Positions 1-9,485 of a DNA stretch of 64,000 nt are shown here, piece by piece. The translations under genes were made by a program, and so were the position numbers. The stretch is taken from the NCBI RefSeq assembly GCF_025336525.1, contig NZ_JAOCZP010000001.1, forward strand, positions 620,001-684,000, written 5' to 3'. This DNA is from Chelativorans salis (lineage in GTDB: Bacteria > Pseudomonadota > Alphaproteobacteria > Rhizobiales > Rhizobiaceae). The notes under the pieces were generated by a model. The model worked only from the letters and a program-made list of their open reading frames with translations. It did not search any database and was not told the origin of the DNA. Positions within the stretch are counted from its first letter, which is position 1. Every line of letters begins with the position of its first letter.

Positions 1-1425
1 CTGCCCATCCTCATCCATTCGGGCGACCGGCTGCACTATGCAAACCGGGAGTTTTTCACCTTCACCGGGTACGAGGATCTTGCCGCACTCGAGGCCGCCG
101 GTGGCATCGGTGCGCTGTTCGAGGAGCCGCAGGACGGCGCCGAGGAGGCGCCGAGCCGCGCCCTTCGGCTGACCACTGCACAAGGCACGGACGTGCCCGT
201 GGAGGCGCATCTGCAGTCGATGCCCTGGGAGAATGGAAAGGCGCTGATGCTGGCGCTGCGCCCGGCGCGGGAGGGCGTCGCGTCCCGAGCCGAGGATGCC
301 GACGAGGTCGAAGCACGCCTCATGGAGATGCGTGCCATCGTCGACACGGCAACGGACGGCATTGCAGTCATCGCCGACGACGGCACCATTCGCTCCATAA
401 ACCGGCCGGCGGAGGCATTGTTCGGCTTCGATGCCGAGCATGTGACGGGCAAGCCTTTCAGCTCGCTTTTCGCCATCGAGAGCCAACGCACGGTGCAGGA
501 CTATCTCACCGCCCTTGCAGATAACGGCGTGGCGAGCGTCTTGAATGACGGCCGGCAGGTGATCGGACGGGAGGCGCAGGGTCGCTTCATCCCGCTCTTC
601 ATCACCATCGGCCGCCTGCCGAACCAAAGCGGCTACTGCGCCGTCTTGCGCGACATCACCCATTGGAAGCGCGCCGAGGAGGAGCTGACCCAGGCGCGCG
701 CGCAGGCCGAACGCGCCTCTTCGCAGAAGAGCGAGTTTCTCGCCCGCGTCAGCCACGAAATACGCACGCCGCTCAACGCGATCATCGGCTTTTCCGAGCT
801 GATGATCGACGAGAAATTCGGCCCCATCGGCAATGAGCGCTACCGCGACTACCTGCGCGACATCAACCGTTCGGGCAACCACGTACTCGACCTCGTCAAC
901 GACCTACTGGATATCTCCAAGATAGAGGCCGGACAGCAGGAGATGCAGTACGAGGCGGTGCCGCTCAACGAGACGCTGGGCGAGGTGGTCGCCATGATGC
1001 AGCCGCAGGCCAACAGCGAGCGCGTCATCATCCGCTCCAGCTTCGCCTCGCGGCTGCCCGACGTCGTCGCCGACTTGAGAAGCGTGCGTCAGATCGCGCT
1101 CAATATTCTGTCGAACGCCGTGCGCTACACGCCGGCGGGCGGCCAGGTGATCGTTTCCACCGCCTACGACACGGACGGTTCTGTTGTCATGCGGGTGCGC
1201 GATACGGGCGTGGGCATGAGCTCCGCCGAGATCGATGAGGCGCTGAAACCCTTCAAGCAGATCAACACCTTGCGCCGCAAGCGCGGCGACGGCACTGGGC
1301 TTGGCCTGCCGCTGACGAGAGCCATGGTCGAAGCCAACAGGGCACAGTTCACCATTACCTCGAGGCCCGGCGAAGGCACGCTGGTGGAGATCACCTTCCC
1401 GCCCACGCGGGTGCTAGCGGATTGA
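1..1425 (+). CDS. PAS-domain sensor histidine kinase (5' end outside window)
   Basis: The frame is open from the first base, so the first ATG at 193 is internal and the true start lies upstream. About 474 codons are visible. A PAS domain covers roughly codons 112-222, followed by a short coiled linker. The HisKA dimerisation domain carries the phospho-accepting histidine in SHEIRTPLN (codon about 252), and the C terminus is an ATP-binding domain with DTGVGM and GTGLGL motifs. No receiver domain follows, so this is a classical kinase that would need a separate response regulator. The catalytic core resembles the PdhS/DivJ-like kinases of Rhizobiales that act in cell-cycle and polarity control, but that assignment is only by general resemblance. 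No transmembrane segment is visible in the part present. Confidence 0.9.
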   Translation: MPILIHSGDRLHYANREFFTFTGYEDLAALEAAGGIGALFEEPQDGAEEAPSRALRLTTAQGTDVPVEAHLQSMPWENGKALMLALRPAREGVASRAEDADEVEARLMEMRAIVDTATDGIAVIADDGTIRSINRPAEALFGFDAEHVTGKPFSSLFAIESQRTVQDYLTALADNGVASVLNDGRQVIGREAQGRFIPLFITIGRLPNQSGYCAVLRDITHWKRAEEELTQARAQAERASSQKSEFLARVSHEIRTPLNAIIGFSELMIDEKFGPIGNERYRDYLRDINRSGNHVLDLVNDLLDISKIEAGQQEMQYEAVPLNETLGEVVAMMQPQANSERVIIRSSFASRLPDVVADLRSVRQIALNILSNAVRYTPAGGQVIVSTAYDTDGSVVMRVRDTGVGMSSAEIDEALKPFKQINTLRRKRGDGTGLGLPLTRAMVEANRAQFTITSRPGEGTLVEITFPPTRVLAD

Positions 1426-1455
1426 CGTCGGCAGTCGATAACCTGACAATCGCAG

Positions 1456-1472
1456 TTTAGAATTATTCTAAA
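1456..1472. promoter_or_regulatory. Iron control element (Irr box) upstream of the iron-transport genes
   Basis: The site reads TTTAGAA-TTA-TTCTAAA, a perfect 17-bp match to the known Irr-binding ICE consensus TTTAGAA-N3-TTCTAAA, and the dyad extends two more bases on each side. It lies 23 bp upstream of a plausible -35 (TTGACC at 1496-1501), with a weak -10-like ATTAGA/TTAGAT around 1520-1526, and about 130 bp before the fbpA-like start. A site upstream of the -35 is compatible with activation by Irr in iron-poor cells, as known for rhizobial iron-uptake genes. The direction of regulation is inferred. Confidence 0.85.
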
Positions 1473-1603
1473 CTACTGATTTTGTTGCCTTTCCCTTGAC
1501 CCAAAAACGGGTTTCCCTCATTAGATGAGCTGCGGAGCGGTAGTCCCTCCGCACGGTTTGAAACCTCTTGCCGGGACCTTGTCTCCCGGTGTTCAGGAGA
1601 ACG

Positions 1604-2662
1604 ATGATGTTTGACACTTCCTCCAAGCTGAAAGCGGGTCTGGCGGCCCTCTCCGTCGCCGCTGGCGCTTCGCTGCTTCCGCTTACGGCACAGGCCGAAG
1701 GGACGGTGAATATCTATTCACAGCGTCAGCCCTTCCTGATCCAGCCGTTGCTGGATGCCTTCACGGAAGAAACCGGAATTGAGGCCGAGGTGCTTCACCT
1801 CGACGAGGGTCTGCCCGAGCGTATCGCCGCCGAGGGCGAGAACTCCCCCGCCGACGTCATCCTGACCGTCGATATCGGCCGGCTCGCCGCCGTGGTCGAT
1901 GCGGGCGTCACCCAGCCGGTCGAGAACGACGTCATCAACGAAGCCATTCCCGCCCAGTACCGGGACCCGGAGGGTCACTGGTTCGGCGTGACGACGCGCG
2001 GGCGCGTGATCTACGCTTCCAAGGATCGCGTCGAGCAGGACACGATCACCTATGAGGAGCTGGCTGATCCCAAGTGGAAGGGCAAGATCTGCATGCGCAG
2101 CGGCCAGCACCAGTACAACATTGCCCTGTTCGCCTCCATGATCGCCCATCACGGCGAGGCTGAAGCCGAAGAGTGGATGAAGGGCCTGAAGGAGAACCTG
2201 GCGCGCAAGCCCGGCGGCAACGACCGCGGCCAGGCGCAGGCCATCTATGCCGGTGAGTGCGATCTCGGCCTCGGCAACACCTACTATGTCGGCCTGATGA
2301 TGAACAACGACGAGGAGCCGGAGCAGAAGGAGTGGGCGGAAGCCATCAAGGTGCTGTTCCCCAACTCCCAGGATCGCGGCACCCACGTGAACATCTCCGG
2401 CATGGCGCTGGCCAAGAACGCGCCGAACAAGGATAACGCCATCAAGCTGATGGAATTCCTGACGAGCCCCGAGGCTCAGGCCATCTACGCCGAGAAGAAC
2501 TATGAGTACCCGGTTCTGCCGGACGCGGAGGTCTCCGAGACTGTGCAGTCATTCGGCGAGATCAAGCCAGACACGCTGCCGCTTGCAGACGTCGCCAAGC
2601 ACCGCAAGGCAGCCTCCGAGATGGTCGACCGTGTCGGCCTTGACGACGGCCCGGCCAGCTGA
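1604..2662 (+). CDS. Ferric iron ABC transporter, periplasmic binding protein (FbpA/FutA type)
   Basis: A 352-residue extracellular binding protein for iron import. The start at 1604 is preferred over ATG 1568: an AGGAG lies just upstream, and this start gives a clean signal peptide of about 31 residues (hydrophobic core LAALSVAAGASLLPLTAQA). The mature protein opens with VNIYSQRQPFLIQPLLDAF, the typical beginning of FbpA/FutA-class proteins. The family binds Fe3+ directly or with small anions and hands it to a two-domain permease, which is the next gene. The upstream Irr box supports iron as the substrate. A strong hairpin separates this gene from the permease gene, so more binding protein than permease is likely made. 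Substrate is inferred from family and regulation. Confidence 0.9.
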   Translation: MMFDTSSKLKAGLAALSVAAGASLLPLTAQAEGTVNIYSQRQPFLIQPLLDAFTEETGIEAEVLHLDEGLPERIAAEGENSPADVILTVDIGRLAAVVDAGVTQPVENDVINEAIPAQYRDPEGHWFGVTTRGRVIYASKDRVEQDTITYEELADPKWKGKICMRSGQHQYNIALFASMIAHHGEAEAEEWMKGLKENLARKPGGNDRGQAQAIYAGECDLGLGNTYYVGLMMNNDEEPEQKEWAEAIKVLFPNSQDRGTHVNISGMALAKNAPNKDNAIKLMEFLTSPEAQAIYAEKNYEYPVLPDAEVSETVQSFGEIKPDTLPLADVAKHRKAASEMVDRVGLDDGPAS

Positions 2663-2685
2663 GGCGGCGGCTGACTGCCAAAACA

Positions 2686-2718
2686 GAGAGCCGGACCGGG
2701 ACGACCGGTCCGGCTCTC
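2686..2718 (+). terminator. Intercistronic hairpin between binding protein and permease genes
   Basis: A perfect 14-bp stem (GAGAGCCGGACCGG paired with its complement) closes a five-base loop, 24 bp after the fbpA-like stop and 24 bp before the permease start. Only GCATTTAG follows, so a T-tract is weak or absent. A leaky terminator or an mRNA-stabilising hairpin that keeps binding protein in excess is likely. Confidence 0.75.
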
Positions 2719-2741
2719 GCATTTAGACCACTCGGCATCCG

Positions 2742-4442
2742 ATGAGCAGCTTCATCCTCAAGGCGCCGCTTTCCCCGCCCACCGCAGGCAAGGGCAAAAC
2801 ACGCCGGCAGCGCCATCCCGCGGCGCTTGTCGTGACCGCCCTTGTCGCCGCCGCCGTTCTCCTGCCGATCGTCGCCGTCATCGTCATGGCTTTCTCCGGC
2901 ACCGGTGCTGACTGGCCGCATCTGGCGCGCTACGTGCTACCGCAATCGGTGAGGACGACGTTCGTTCTACTCGCTCTGGTGGCGTTCGGCAGCAGTATCG
3001 TGGGCGTGGGCTGCGCATGGCTCGTGGTGGCCTACGAGTTTCCCTTTCGCCGCACCTTCGCATGGGCGCTGGTGCTGCCGCTCGCCGTGCCGCCCTATCT
3101 TGCCGCCTACGCTTTCGGCGAGTTCTTCCACTATGTGGGGCCGGTGCAGACGGCGATTAGGTCCCTATTCGGTTTCACTAGGCCCGGCGACTACTGGTTT
3201 CCCGATATCCGCACCACGGCGGGCGCGGCCATTGTCATGACCTCCGTCACCTTCCCCTACGTCTATCTGACGGCGCGGGTCGTCTTCGTCATGCAGGGGC
3301 GTAACATCGCCGATGTAGCGCGCACACTGGGGGCTGGGCCCGCTCGTGTCTTCTGGCGGGTGCTCTTGCCCGTCGCGCGGCCGGCTATCGTCGCCGGCGT
3401 TGCGTTGGTGCTGATGGAGACGGTCAACGATTTCGGCGCCGTGCAGTATCTGGGTGTGCGCACGCTGACGCTGGCGATCTATTCCACCTGGCTCAACCGG
3501 GGCAGCCTTGAGGGAGCGGCGCAAATCGCGGTCGTCATGCTGTTCCTCGTCTTCCTTCTGCTGACGGCCGAGCAGATGGCGCGCCGCAAGCAACGCTTTC
3601 ATTCGGCACGCGGAACGCAGATGAAGGTACGACCGCCGCGTATCGCGCTTTCCGGATGGCGGGCGAGTGGCGCCTTCGCTGTTGCGCTCGTTCCCATCCT
3701 CGCCGGATTCGGTATCCCACTCGCAGTCTTCGGGCGCTACGCGCTGAACCGGCTGCACCGGCTCGCTGAGCCAGCCCTGGCGGAAGCGCTGATAACCAGC
3801 ATCGGCACGGCACTCGCGACAGCTATCCTGGCCATCGCCGTCGCCCTCCTCCTGCTTTATGCGGCGCGGCTGGTGCGCACGCGCCGAATGATGCTCCTGG
3901 TGCGCTTCGCCACCATCGGCTACGCAATGCCTGGCACCATCCTGGCGCTCGGCTTGCTCATATCGCTGGCACGGTTCGATAATTTCATCGACGGGTTGGC
4001 GCGCGAATATCTGGGATTGTCCACCGGCCTGCTCCTTACAGGCTCGGCCGCGGCAGTGGTGCTTGCCTGCGCCATCCGCTTCCTGGCGCTTGCCGAAGGC
4101 GCCGTGCAGGCGGGGCTGGAGAAGCTTCCGCCGAATCTCGACGAGGCAGCACGCAGCCTCGGCCGCTCGGCGCTGGCCAGCGCGGCCACGATCCTGCTGC
4201 CGCTCTTGAAACCGGCCATCTTCACCGCCGGCATCCTCGTCTTTGTTGACACGGTGAAGGAGCTTTCGGCGACCATCCTCTTACGCCCCTTCGGGTTCAA
4301 CACGCTGGCGACTTACGTCTACGAAAATGCCTCGCGCGGCGCGGTGGAAGAAGGCGCCATGGCCGCTCTGCTTATCATCGCCACGGCCATAGTGCCGGTC
4401 ATCCTGCTTTCCGGCCCCTTGATGCGCGACCGGGATGCGTGA
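2742..4442 (+). CDS. Ferric iron ABC transporter permease, two-domain (FbpB type)
   Basis: A 566-residue inner-membrane permease with two fused permease halves, each of about six hydrophobic segments, as usual for FbpB/SfuB proteins. Each half carries an EAA-like loop for contact with the ATPase: around residues 190-215 (DVARTLGAGPARVFWRVLLP) and around 460-485 (DEAARSLGRSALASAATILL). No clear Shine-Dalgarno sequence precedes the ATG, which may reflect dependence on read-through from the binding-protein gene. No ATPase gene follows: the next gene is on the other strand. The transporter must borrow an ATPase from elsewhere, or its fbpC is unlinked. Confidence 0.9.
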   Translation: MSSFILKAPLSPPTAGKGKTRRQRHPAALVVTALVAAAVLLPIVAVIVMAFSGTGADWPHLARYVLPQSVRTTFVLLALVAFGSSIVGVGCAWLVVAYEFPFRRTFAWALVLPLAVPPYLAAYAFGEFFHYVGPVQTAIRSLFGFTRPGDYWFPDIRTTAGAAIVMTSVTFPYVYLTARVVFVMQGRNIADVARTLGAGPARVFWRVLLPVARPAIVAGVALVLMETVNDFGAVQYLGVRTLTLAIYSTWLNRGSLEGAAQIAVVMLFLVFLLLTAEQMARRKQRFHSARGTQMKVRPPRIALSGWRASGAFAVALVPILAGFGIPLAVFGRYALNRLHRLAEPALAEALITSIGTALATAILAIAVALLLLYAARLVRTRRMMLLVRFATIGYAMPGTILALGLLISLARFDNFIDGLAREYLGLSTGLLLTGSAAAVVLACAIRFLALAEGAVQAGLEKLPPNLDEAARSLGRSALASAATILLPLLKPAIFTAGILVFVDTVKELSATILLRPFGFNTLATYVYENASRGAVEEGAMAALLIIATAIVPVILLSGPLMRDRDA

Positions 4443-4461
4443 ACATGAAGGCCATAAAAGA

Positions 4462-4481
4462 AGCGCCCCAAAAGGGGCGCT
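4462..4481 (+). terminator. Hairpin after the iron-transport operon
   Basis: An 8-bp GC-rich stem AGCGCCCC with loop AAAA and its exact complement lies 20 bp after the permease stop. No T-run follows on the plus strand. It fits a terminator between this operon and the oppositely transcribed acetoacetyl-CoA synthetase gene. Confidence 0.6.
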
Positions 4482-4667
4482 GTAGAGTTGAATTGGGTGC
4501 TGTCAAAACAGGGCTTGGCAAACTCTCGGGCCGCACTGACACGGCTGGTCCGACAAGTTGCCCACGACTATTGGTATCATTCATTAACAAGACCTTACTG
4601 GTGCGCACGAAATTTTAACCGAGTGTACCAACCCTGAAATCTCGGTAAATTTCGTCGCAAGCATTCG

Positions 4668-6626
4668 TTAACCCTTGAGCGCCGGCAGATCGCGGAAAAG
4701 CTCCAGCGCTTCAGGGTTGGCCAACGCCTCCTTGTTCTTCACCTGGCGGCCATGCACCACATCGCGCACCGCGAGCTCAGTGATCTTGCCCGACTTGGTG
4801 CGCGGGATGTCCTTCACGGCGACGATCCTCGCCGGCACGTGGCGTGGACTGGCGCCGGTCCTGATCTTGTCGCGGATTGTCTTCTCGAGCGCCGCGTCGA
4901 GTGTCACCCCCTCGGCAAGCCGCACGAATAGCACCACCCGCACGTCGTCTTCCCACTCCTGACCGATGCAGAGCGCCTCCAGGATCTCCGGCAGCTGCTC
5001 GACCTGATTGTAGATCTCCGCTGTGCCGATGCGCACACCGCCGGGATTGAGCGTGGCGTCCGAGCGGCCGTGGATGACGATGCCCCCATGACCCGTCCAC
5101 TCGGCGAAATCGCCATGGCACCACACATTGTCGAAGCGGTCGAAATAGGCGCTGCGGTACTTCTCGCCATCCGGATCGTTCCAGAAGCCGATTGGCATGG
5201 AGGGAAACGCCTTAGTACACACGAGCTCACCCTTGCCGCTTTTGAGCGGGCGCCCTGCGTCATCCCACACGTCGACGGCCATGCCGAGGCCGGCCCCCTG
5301 AATCTCGCCCACCCAAACCGGCAGCAAGGGTACACCAAGCACGAAGCAGGAGACGATGTCGGTGCCGCCGGAAATGGACGCCAGATGCACGTCCTCCTTA
5401 ATTCCGCGGTAGACGAACTCGAAGTTCTCCGGCGCCAGGGGCGAGCCGGTCGACGAGAGGACGCGGACGCTTTCGAGGTCGTGCGACGTAGCCGGCTCCA
5501 GCCCCGCCTTGCGCACGGCGTCGATGAACTTCGCCGACGTGCCGAAATAGGTCATCTTCTCGGCCTCGGCGAAGTCGAACAACGTATTGCCGTCGGGATA
5601 GAACGGCGAGCCGTCGTAGAGGAGGAGTGTGGCGCCGGAGGCGAGCCCCGAGACTAGCCAGTTCCACATCATCCAGCCGCAGGTCGTGAAGTAAAAGAAG
5701 CGGTCGCCGTCCTCAAGGCCCGCATGCAGGCGCTGCTCCTTCAGGTGCTGGATCAGCGTGCCGCCGGCCGAATGGACGATACATTTCGGGACACCGGTCG
5801 TGCCGGAGGAAAATAGGATGTAGAGCGGATGCGCAAAGGGCAGCCGCTCGTAGGCGATCTCCGCCGGCTCATAGAGCGTAAGCGCGTCCCCCAGCACTTC
5901 AGCGTTCTCGATGCTCGCGGCCGCTTCACGCGCCTTGCCCAGATAGTCGACGATGAGCGCCTTCCTCACGCTGGGAAGTGCTGCGAGGATCTCTTTCGTC
6001 TTCTCCGCCACCTCCAAACGCTTGCCGCCGTACCAGTAGCCATCCGGCGCGATGAAGAACACCGGCTCGATCTGGCCGAAGCGGTCGAGCACACCGCGGG
6101 CCCCGAAATCGGGCGAGCAGGACGACCAGATAGCGCCCAGCGAGGCGGCGGCCAGCATCGCAGCGACCGTCTCCGGCATGTTCGGCATCATGGCGGCGAT
6201 GCGGTCGCCGGGTTTCACGCCCTCCGCCCTGAAAAGCTGCTGCAGGCGCGAGACGAGGGCGCGCAACTCGTCCCAGGAAAGGCGCCGCTCCACCTTGTCC
6301 TCTCCACGAAAGACAATGGCATCTCCCGCGCCGGTTCTCTTCATAAGGTTCTCGGCGAAATTGAGCTTCGCGTTGGGGAAGAAGGAGGCGCCCGGCATCT
6401 TTTCACCGTCGACCAGCACCCGCTCCCCTCGTTCGCCGACGATGCCGCAGAAGTCCCAAACCAGCGGCCAGAATGCCTCCCGCTCCTCCACGGACCAGCG
6501 GTGGAGCGAATCGAAATCAGCGATCGGTCGGCCCGACGCTCTCGCCGCCGCCTCCATGAAGATCGACATCGGCGCGCGCCGAAGCCGCTCGGCAGACGGT
6601 ATCCACAACGGCTTTTCTTGCTGCAT
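4668..6626 (-). CDS. aacS: Acetoacetyl-CoA synthetase
   Basis: A 652-residue enzyme that activates acetoacetate to acetoacetyl-CoA with ATP, in the cytoplasm. It belongs to the ANL adenylating superfamily and has the usual AacS length. The N terminus has the acetyl-CoA-synthetase-like cap ([13 protein letters not shown] near residue 85). The phosphate-binding loop [12 protein letters not shown] is near residue 270, and the C-terminal catalytic lysine lies in [10 protein letters not shown] near 612. Long similarity to AacS rather than acetyl-CoA synthetase is seen in VWDFCGI and [24 protein letters not shown]. In rhizobia the enzyme takes part in use of acetoacetate and poly-3-hydroxybutyrate breakdown. 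It stands alone, divergent from the AsmA-like gene. Confidence 0.93.
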   Translation of the reverse strand: MQQEKPLWIPSAERLRRAPMSIFMEAAARASGRPIADFDSLHRWSVEEREAFWPLVWDFCGIVGERGERVLVDGEKMPGASFFPNAKLNFAENLMKRTGAGDAIVFRGEDKVERRLSWDELRALVSRLQQLFRAEGVKPGDRIAAMMPNMPETVAAMLAAASLGAIWSSCSPDFGARGVLDRFGQIEPVFFIAPDGYWYGGKRLEVAEKTKEILAALPSVRKALIVDYLGKAREAAASIENAEVLGDALTLYEPAEIAYERLPFAHPLYILFSSGTTGVPKCIVHSAGGTLIQHLKEQRLHAGLEDGDRFFYFTTCGWMMWNWLVSGLASGATLLLYDGSPFYPDGNTLFDFAEAEKMTYFGTSAKFIDAVRKAGLEPATSHDLESVRVLSSTGSPLAPENFEFVYRGIKEDVHLASISGGTDIVSCFVLGVPLLPVWVGEIQGAGLGMAVDVWDDAGRPLKSGKGELVCTKAFPSMPIGFWNDPDGEKYRSAYFDRFDNVWCHGDFAEWTGHGGIVIHGRSDATLNPGGVRIGTAEIYNQVEQLPEILEALCIGQEWEDDVRVVLFVRLAEGVTLDAALEKTIRDKIRTGASPRHVPARIVAVKDIPRTKSGKITELAVRDVVHGRQVKNKEALANPEALELFRDLPALKG

Positions 6627-6786
6627 GGCGATCCTCCTCGTTGTGCCGGTTATGCCCCTGGCTCACGGAAGGGGCAAGCACGTGACAGTTAAACCCAGTT
6701 ACAAAGGCTTGAAATAAAAGGCCCGTCGTTTAAACCCTCCTTGGGAAGCGGGGGCGGGACCGTTTCGGCTCACCTGACGAGGAAAT

Positions 6787-8625
6787 ATGCCGGTACCGTT
6801 GGCGAGAAAAGGCGTTTGGGCCGCCGGCGTTGTTGTGGTCCTGGTCACCCTCTTCGTGATCGGGCTGCCGCTTGTTGCCTCAACGCAGATCGTCCGCGAC
6901 GGCATCGCCTATCAGATGAGCGCGTGGAGTGGCTACCGCGTGCAGCTGGGCGACACGCCGGACATCCGCGTCTGGCCCTTCCGCGCCGTGCTCCATGAAG
7001 TGTCCCTTTCCGACTGGAGCGAAGCCAACCCGCAGCCGGTGCTCGAGGCAGAGCAGGTTCAGGTCGACCTGTCGGCGCTGGCAGCGCTCAGGGGCGAAAT
7101 CGTCTTCACGAAAATGCGGCTCATCCAACCCGTCCTGCGCCTGCGCGGACGGGAGGGCGCGTTGCGCCTGACGCCGCCGCAGAGCTGGGGCAGGCTCTCG
7201 CGTTCCGTGACTGCGGCGCGGGGGGTAGTCTCCGCTGCACCCACTGAGCCCGACACCAGCGCCCTGCCGTCCGACACCTTCGGCGAGGTGGAGTTCGTCG
7301 ACGCACGGATCACCACGCGCGTTGGCGGGCGCAGCCGGGACATCGTCACCAGCCTGGCGGGTGTATTCAACTGGCCGGCGCTGAACCGGCAAGCCTCGCT
7401 CTCAGCGAAGGGCATCTGGCGCGGCGAGAACGTCACACTGGAAGCGGCAAGCAGTCAACCGCTGGTACTCCTCGGCGGCGGCAGCGCGCCGGTCAACTTC
7501 TCACTGACGTCCACGCCGGCAACGGCCTCCTTCTCGGGCATTGCCAACTTTTCCGGAAAGAATTTCGTCGACGGTCAGCTTGATTTCTCCGCACCTTCGC
7601 TCAACCGTTTGGTGGAGTGGACGCATTCCGTCTCTCTGCCAGGAACCCGCGTCGGCCCAGTCACCGTCGCCGCCCGCGTGACGGGCGATATGAGCCGACT
7701 GAAGTTCGAGGATGCGACCCTTGGTCTCGATAACAGTACGGGCAAGGGTCTGCTGGACGTGAGCCTAGGGCCGGGGCGGCCGAGCGTTGTCGGTACGCTT
7801 GCCTTCGACACGCTTAACCTTCACGCGCTCTATGATACCTTCAGTCCGTTTTCCCCCGACACGCCGCCAGTGGGAGGGGCGCCGCCGTCAATGAACCCGA
7901 GGGGTTACGACTTCGACCTCCGCTTCTCCGCGGCAAACGCTCGTTTCAACGCTGCCAATCTCGCCGATGTCGCCGCCGCAGTGAAGGTAAAGGACGGTCT
8001 GTCAACTTTCGACATTTCAGACGCGACGGCCTTTGGCGGCACAATCCAGCTCGGTGTGCGAGCCGACCGGACCGGCGGGAGCGAAGTGGTCGAAATCCGC
8101 ATGCGTGGCGAAGAGGTCGACGTGGCCCAGCTTGCCCAGACGTTCGAGGTCAAGCAACTCGTTCCGCAGGCGCGTGGCACGCTCTCGGTGGTGCTGAAGG
8201 GCACCGGGAACAACCTCGACACCGTTTTGGAGACGGCGGAGGGGAGCGTTTCGGCGACTTTCGGCGCCGGCAGCGTCCCAGGCCTCAGCCTGGAAACTTT
8301 CCTCCAGCGCAGTGAGGAGGGCGATTTCTTCCCACTCGGGGCAATGGGCGAAGGTGCCCTGCCGATCAGCCGCGCCGAGATCAAGGCGACCCTTTCCAAG
8401 GGCGTTGCAAGGATCGACCAGGCGGAAGCATTTTCGGGGCAACACCGGATCGCGCTCGACGGCTTGGTACCCTTCGCCAGCCGCGGCCTGGCCCTCTACG
8501 GCACGCTCTCATCGCTCGATGGTGCAGATCCGCGGTTTGAGTCGCCACTGACGTTCTTCGTCGGCGGCTCCTGGAGCACGCCCTTCATTGCTTCGTTCCT
8601 TTCGCCCGCTAGGGAGGGGAGATGA
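6787..8625 (+). CDS. AsmA-family envelope protein
   Basis: A 612-residue protein anchored by one N-terminal membrane segment (about residues 10-33), with the rest predicted in the periplasm. The region after the anchor (YQMSAWSGYRVQLGDTPDIRVWPF) is the start of an AsmA domain, and the C-terminal half has the beta-rich AsmA_2-like pattern ending in LDGLVPFASRGLALYGTLS. AsmA-like proteins are linked to outer-membrane biogenesis and intermembrane lipid movement; the specific role here is unknown. A GAGGAAAT ribosome-binding site lies directly before the ATG. The gene is monocistronic, converging on the putrescine transporter operon. Confidence 0.85.
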   Translation: MPVPLARKGVWAAGVVVVLVTLFVIGLPLVASTQIVRDGIAYQMSAWSGYRVQLGDTPDIRVWPFRAVLHEVSLSDWSEANPQPVLEAEQVQVDLSALAALRGEIVFTKMRLIQPVLRLRGREGALRLTPPQSWGRLSRSVTAARGVVSAAPTEPDTSALPSDTFGEVEFVDARITTRVGGRSRDIVTSLAGVFNWPALNRQASLSAKGIWRGENVTLEAASSQPLVLLGGGSAPVNFSLTSTPATASFSGIANFSGKNFVDGQLDFSAPSLNRLVEWTHSVSLPGTRVGPVTVAARVTGDMSRLKFEDATLGLDNSTGKGLLDVSLGPGRPSVVGTLAFDTLNLHALYDTFSPFSPDTPPVGGAPPSMNPRGYDFDLRFSAANARFNAANLADVAAAVKVKDGLSTFDISDATAFGGTIQLGVRADRTGGSEVVEIRMRGEEVDVAQLAQTFEVKQLVPQARGTLSVVLKGTGNNLDTVLETAEGSVSATFGAGSVPGLSLETFLQRSEEGDFFPLGAMGEGALPISRAEIKATLSKGVARIDQAEAFSGQHRIALDGLVPFASRGLALYGTLSSLDGADPRFESPLTFFVGGSWSTPFIASFLSPAREGR

Positions 8626-8674
8626 GCAGGCAGTAAGGCAATGGGGGTCGGTCACATCGTCTTCCTGCTGTGCC

Positions 8675-9484
8675 CTACCCTATCTCTGCCTCCCTCTGCC
8701 GCAGCACCTCCTGCCGCTTGTTCACCAGCGAAGCCACAATGACGCCCACCGTTACGACGCCGATGAGAACGGTGCTGACGGCGTTGATTTCCGGTGTCAC
8801 GCCCAGTCGCACCTGGCTGTAGATTTTCATCGGCAGTGTCGTGGCACCCGGCCCCGAAGTGAAGCTGGCGATCACCAGGTCGTCGAGCGACAGCGTGAAA
8901 GCCAGCATCCAACCGGCGATGACGGCCGGCAGGATGACCGGCAGCGTGACCTGAAAGAACGCCTTGACCGGCGTTGCACCTAAATCCAGCGCTGCCTCTT
9001 CCAGTGACTTGTCGAAGGTGATGAGCCGCGATTGCACAACGACGGCGACGAAGCACATGGAGAAGGTGATGTGGGCAATGGTGACAGTGGCAAAGCCGCG
9101 GTCGAAGTTGATAGCCACAAAAAGGAGCAACAAGGATAGCCCGGTGATGACCTCCGGCATGACGAGAGGCGCAAAGACTATTCCGGAAAAGAGCAGCCGC
9201 CCGCGAAAGCGGGTGTAGCGGGTGAGTGCCACTGCTGCCATCGTGCCGAAGACGGTGGCGATGGTGGCCGAGAGGAAGGCGACGCGCGCCGTCACCCAGG
9301 CCGCGTCCATCAAACCGCGGTTGTTGAGCATGGCGACGTACCACTTGGTCGAGAAGCCAGCCCAGACGGTGACCAACCGCGACTCGTTGAAGGAGTAAAT
9401 TACGAGGAGGACGATGGGCAGATAGAGAAAGGCGAAGCCAAGAGCGAGGGCTACAACGTTGAAACGTCCCCAGGTGCCGGCCAT
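8675..9484 (-). CDS. potI: Putrescine ABC transporter permease (PotI type)
   Basis: A 269-residue inner-membrane permease, last gene of the potFGHI-like operon. It has six hydrophobic segments and the EAA loop LEEAALDLGATPVKAFFQVTLP near residues 160-180. A typical PotI/PotC region LDDLVIASFTSGPGATTLPMKIYS follows. It pairs with the neighbouring PotH-type permease, whose stop lies one base before this ATG, so translation is probably coupled. The PotI name reflects position and similarity; polyamine preference is inferred from the family and from the putrescine-degradation genes 8-18 kb away. Confidence 0.9.
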   Translation of the reverse strand: MAGTWGRFNVVALALGFAFLYLPIVLLVIYSFNESRLVTVWAGFSTKWYVAMLNNRGLMDAAWVTARVAFLSATIATVFGTMAAVALTRYTRFRGRLLFSGIVFAPLVMPEVITGLSLLLLFVAINFDRGFATVTIAHITFSMCFVAVVVQSRLITFDKSLEEAALDLGATPVKAFFQVTLPVILPAVIAGWMLAFTLSLDDLVIASFTSGPGATTLPMKIYSQVRLGVTPEINAVSTVLIGVVTVGVIVASLVNKRQEVLRQREAEIG

Positions 9485-9485
9485 G

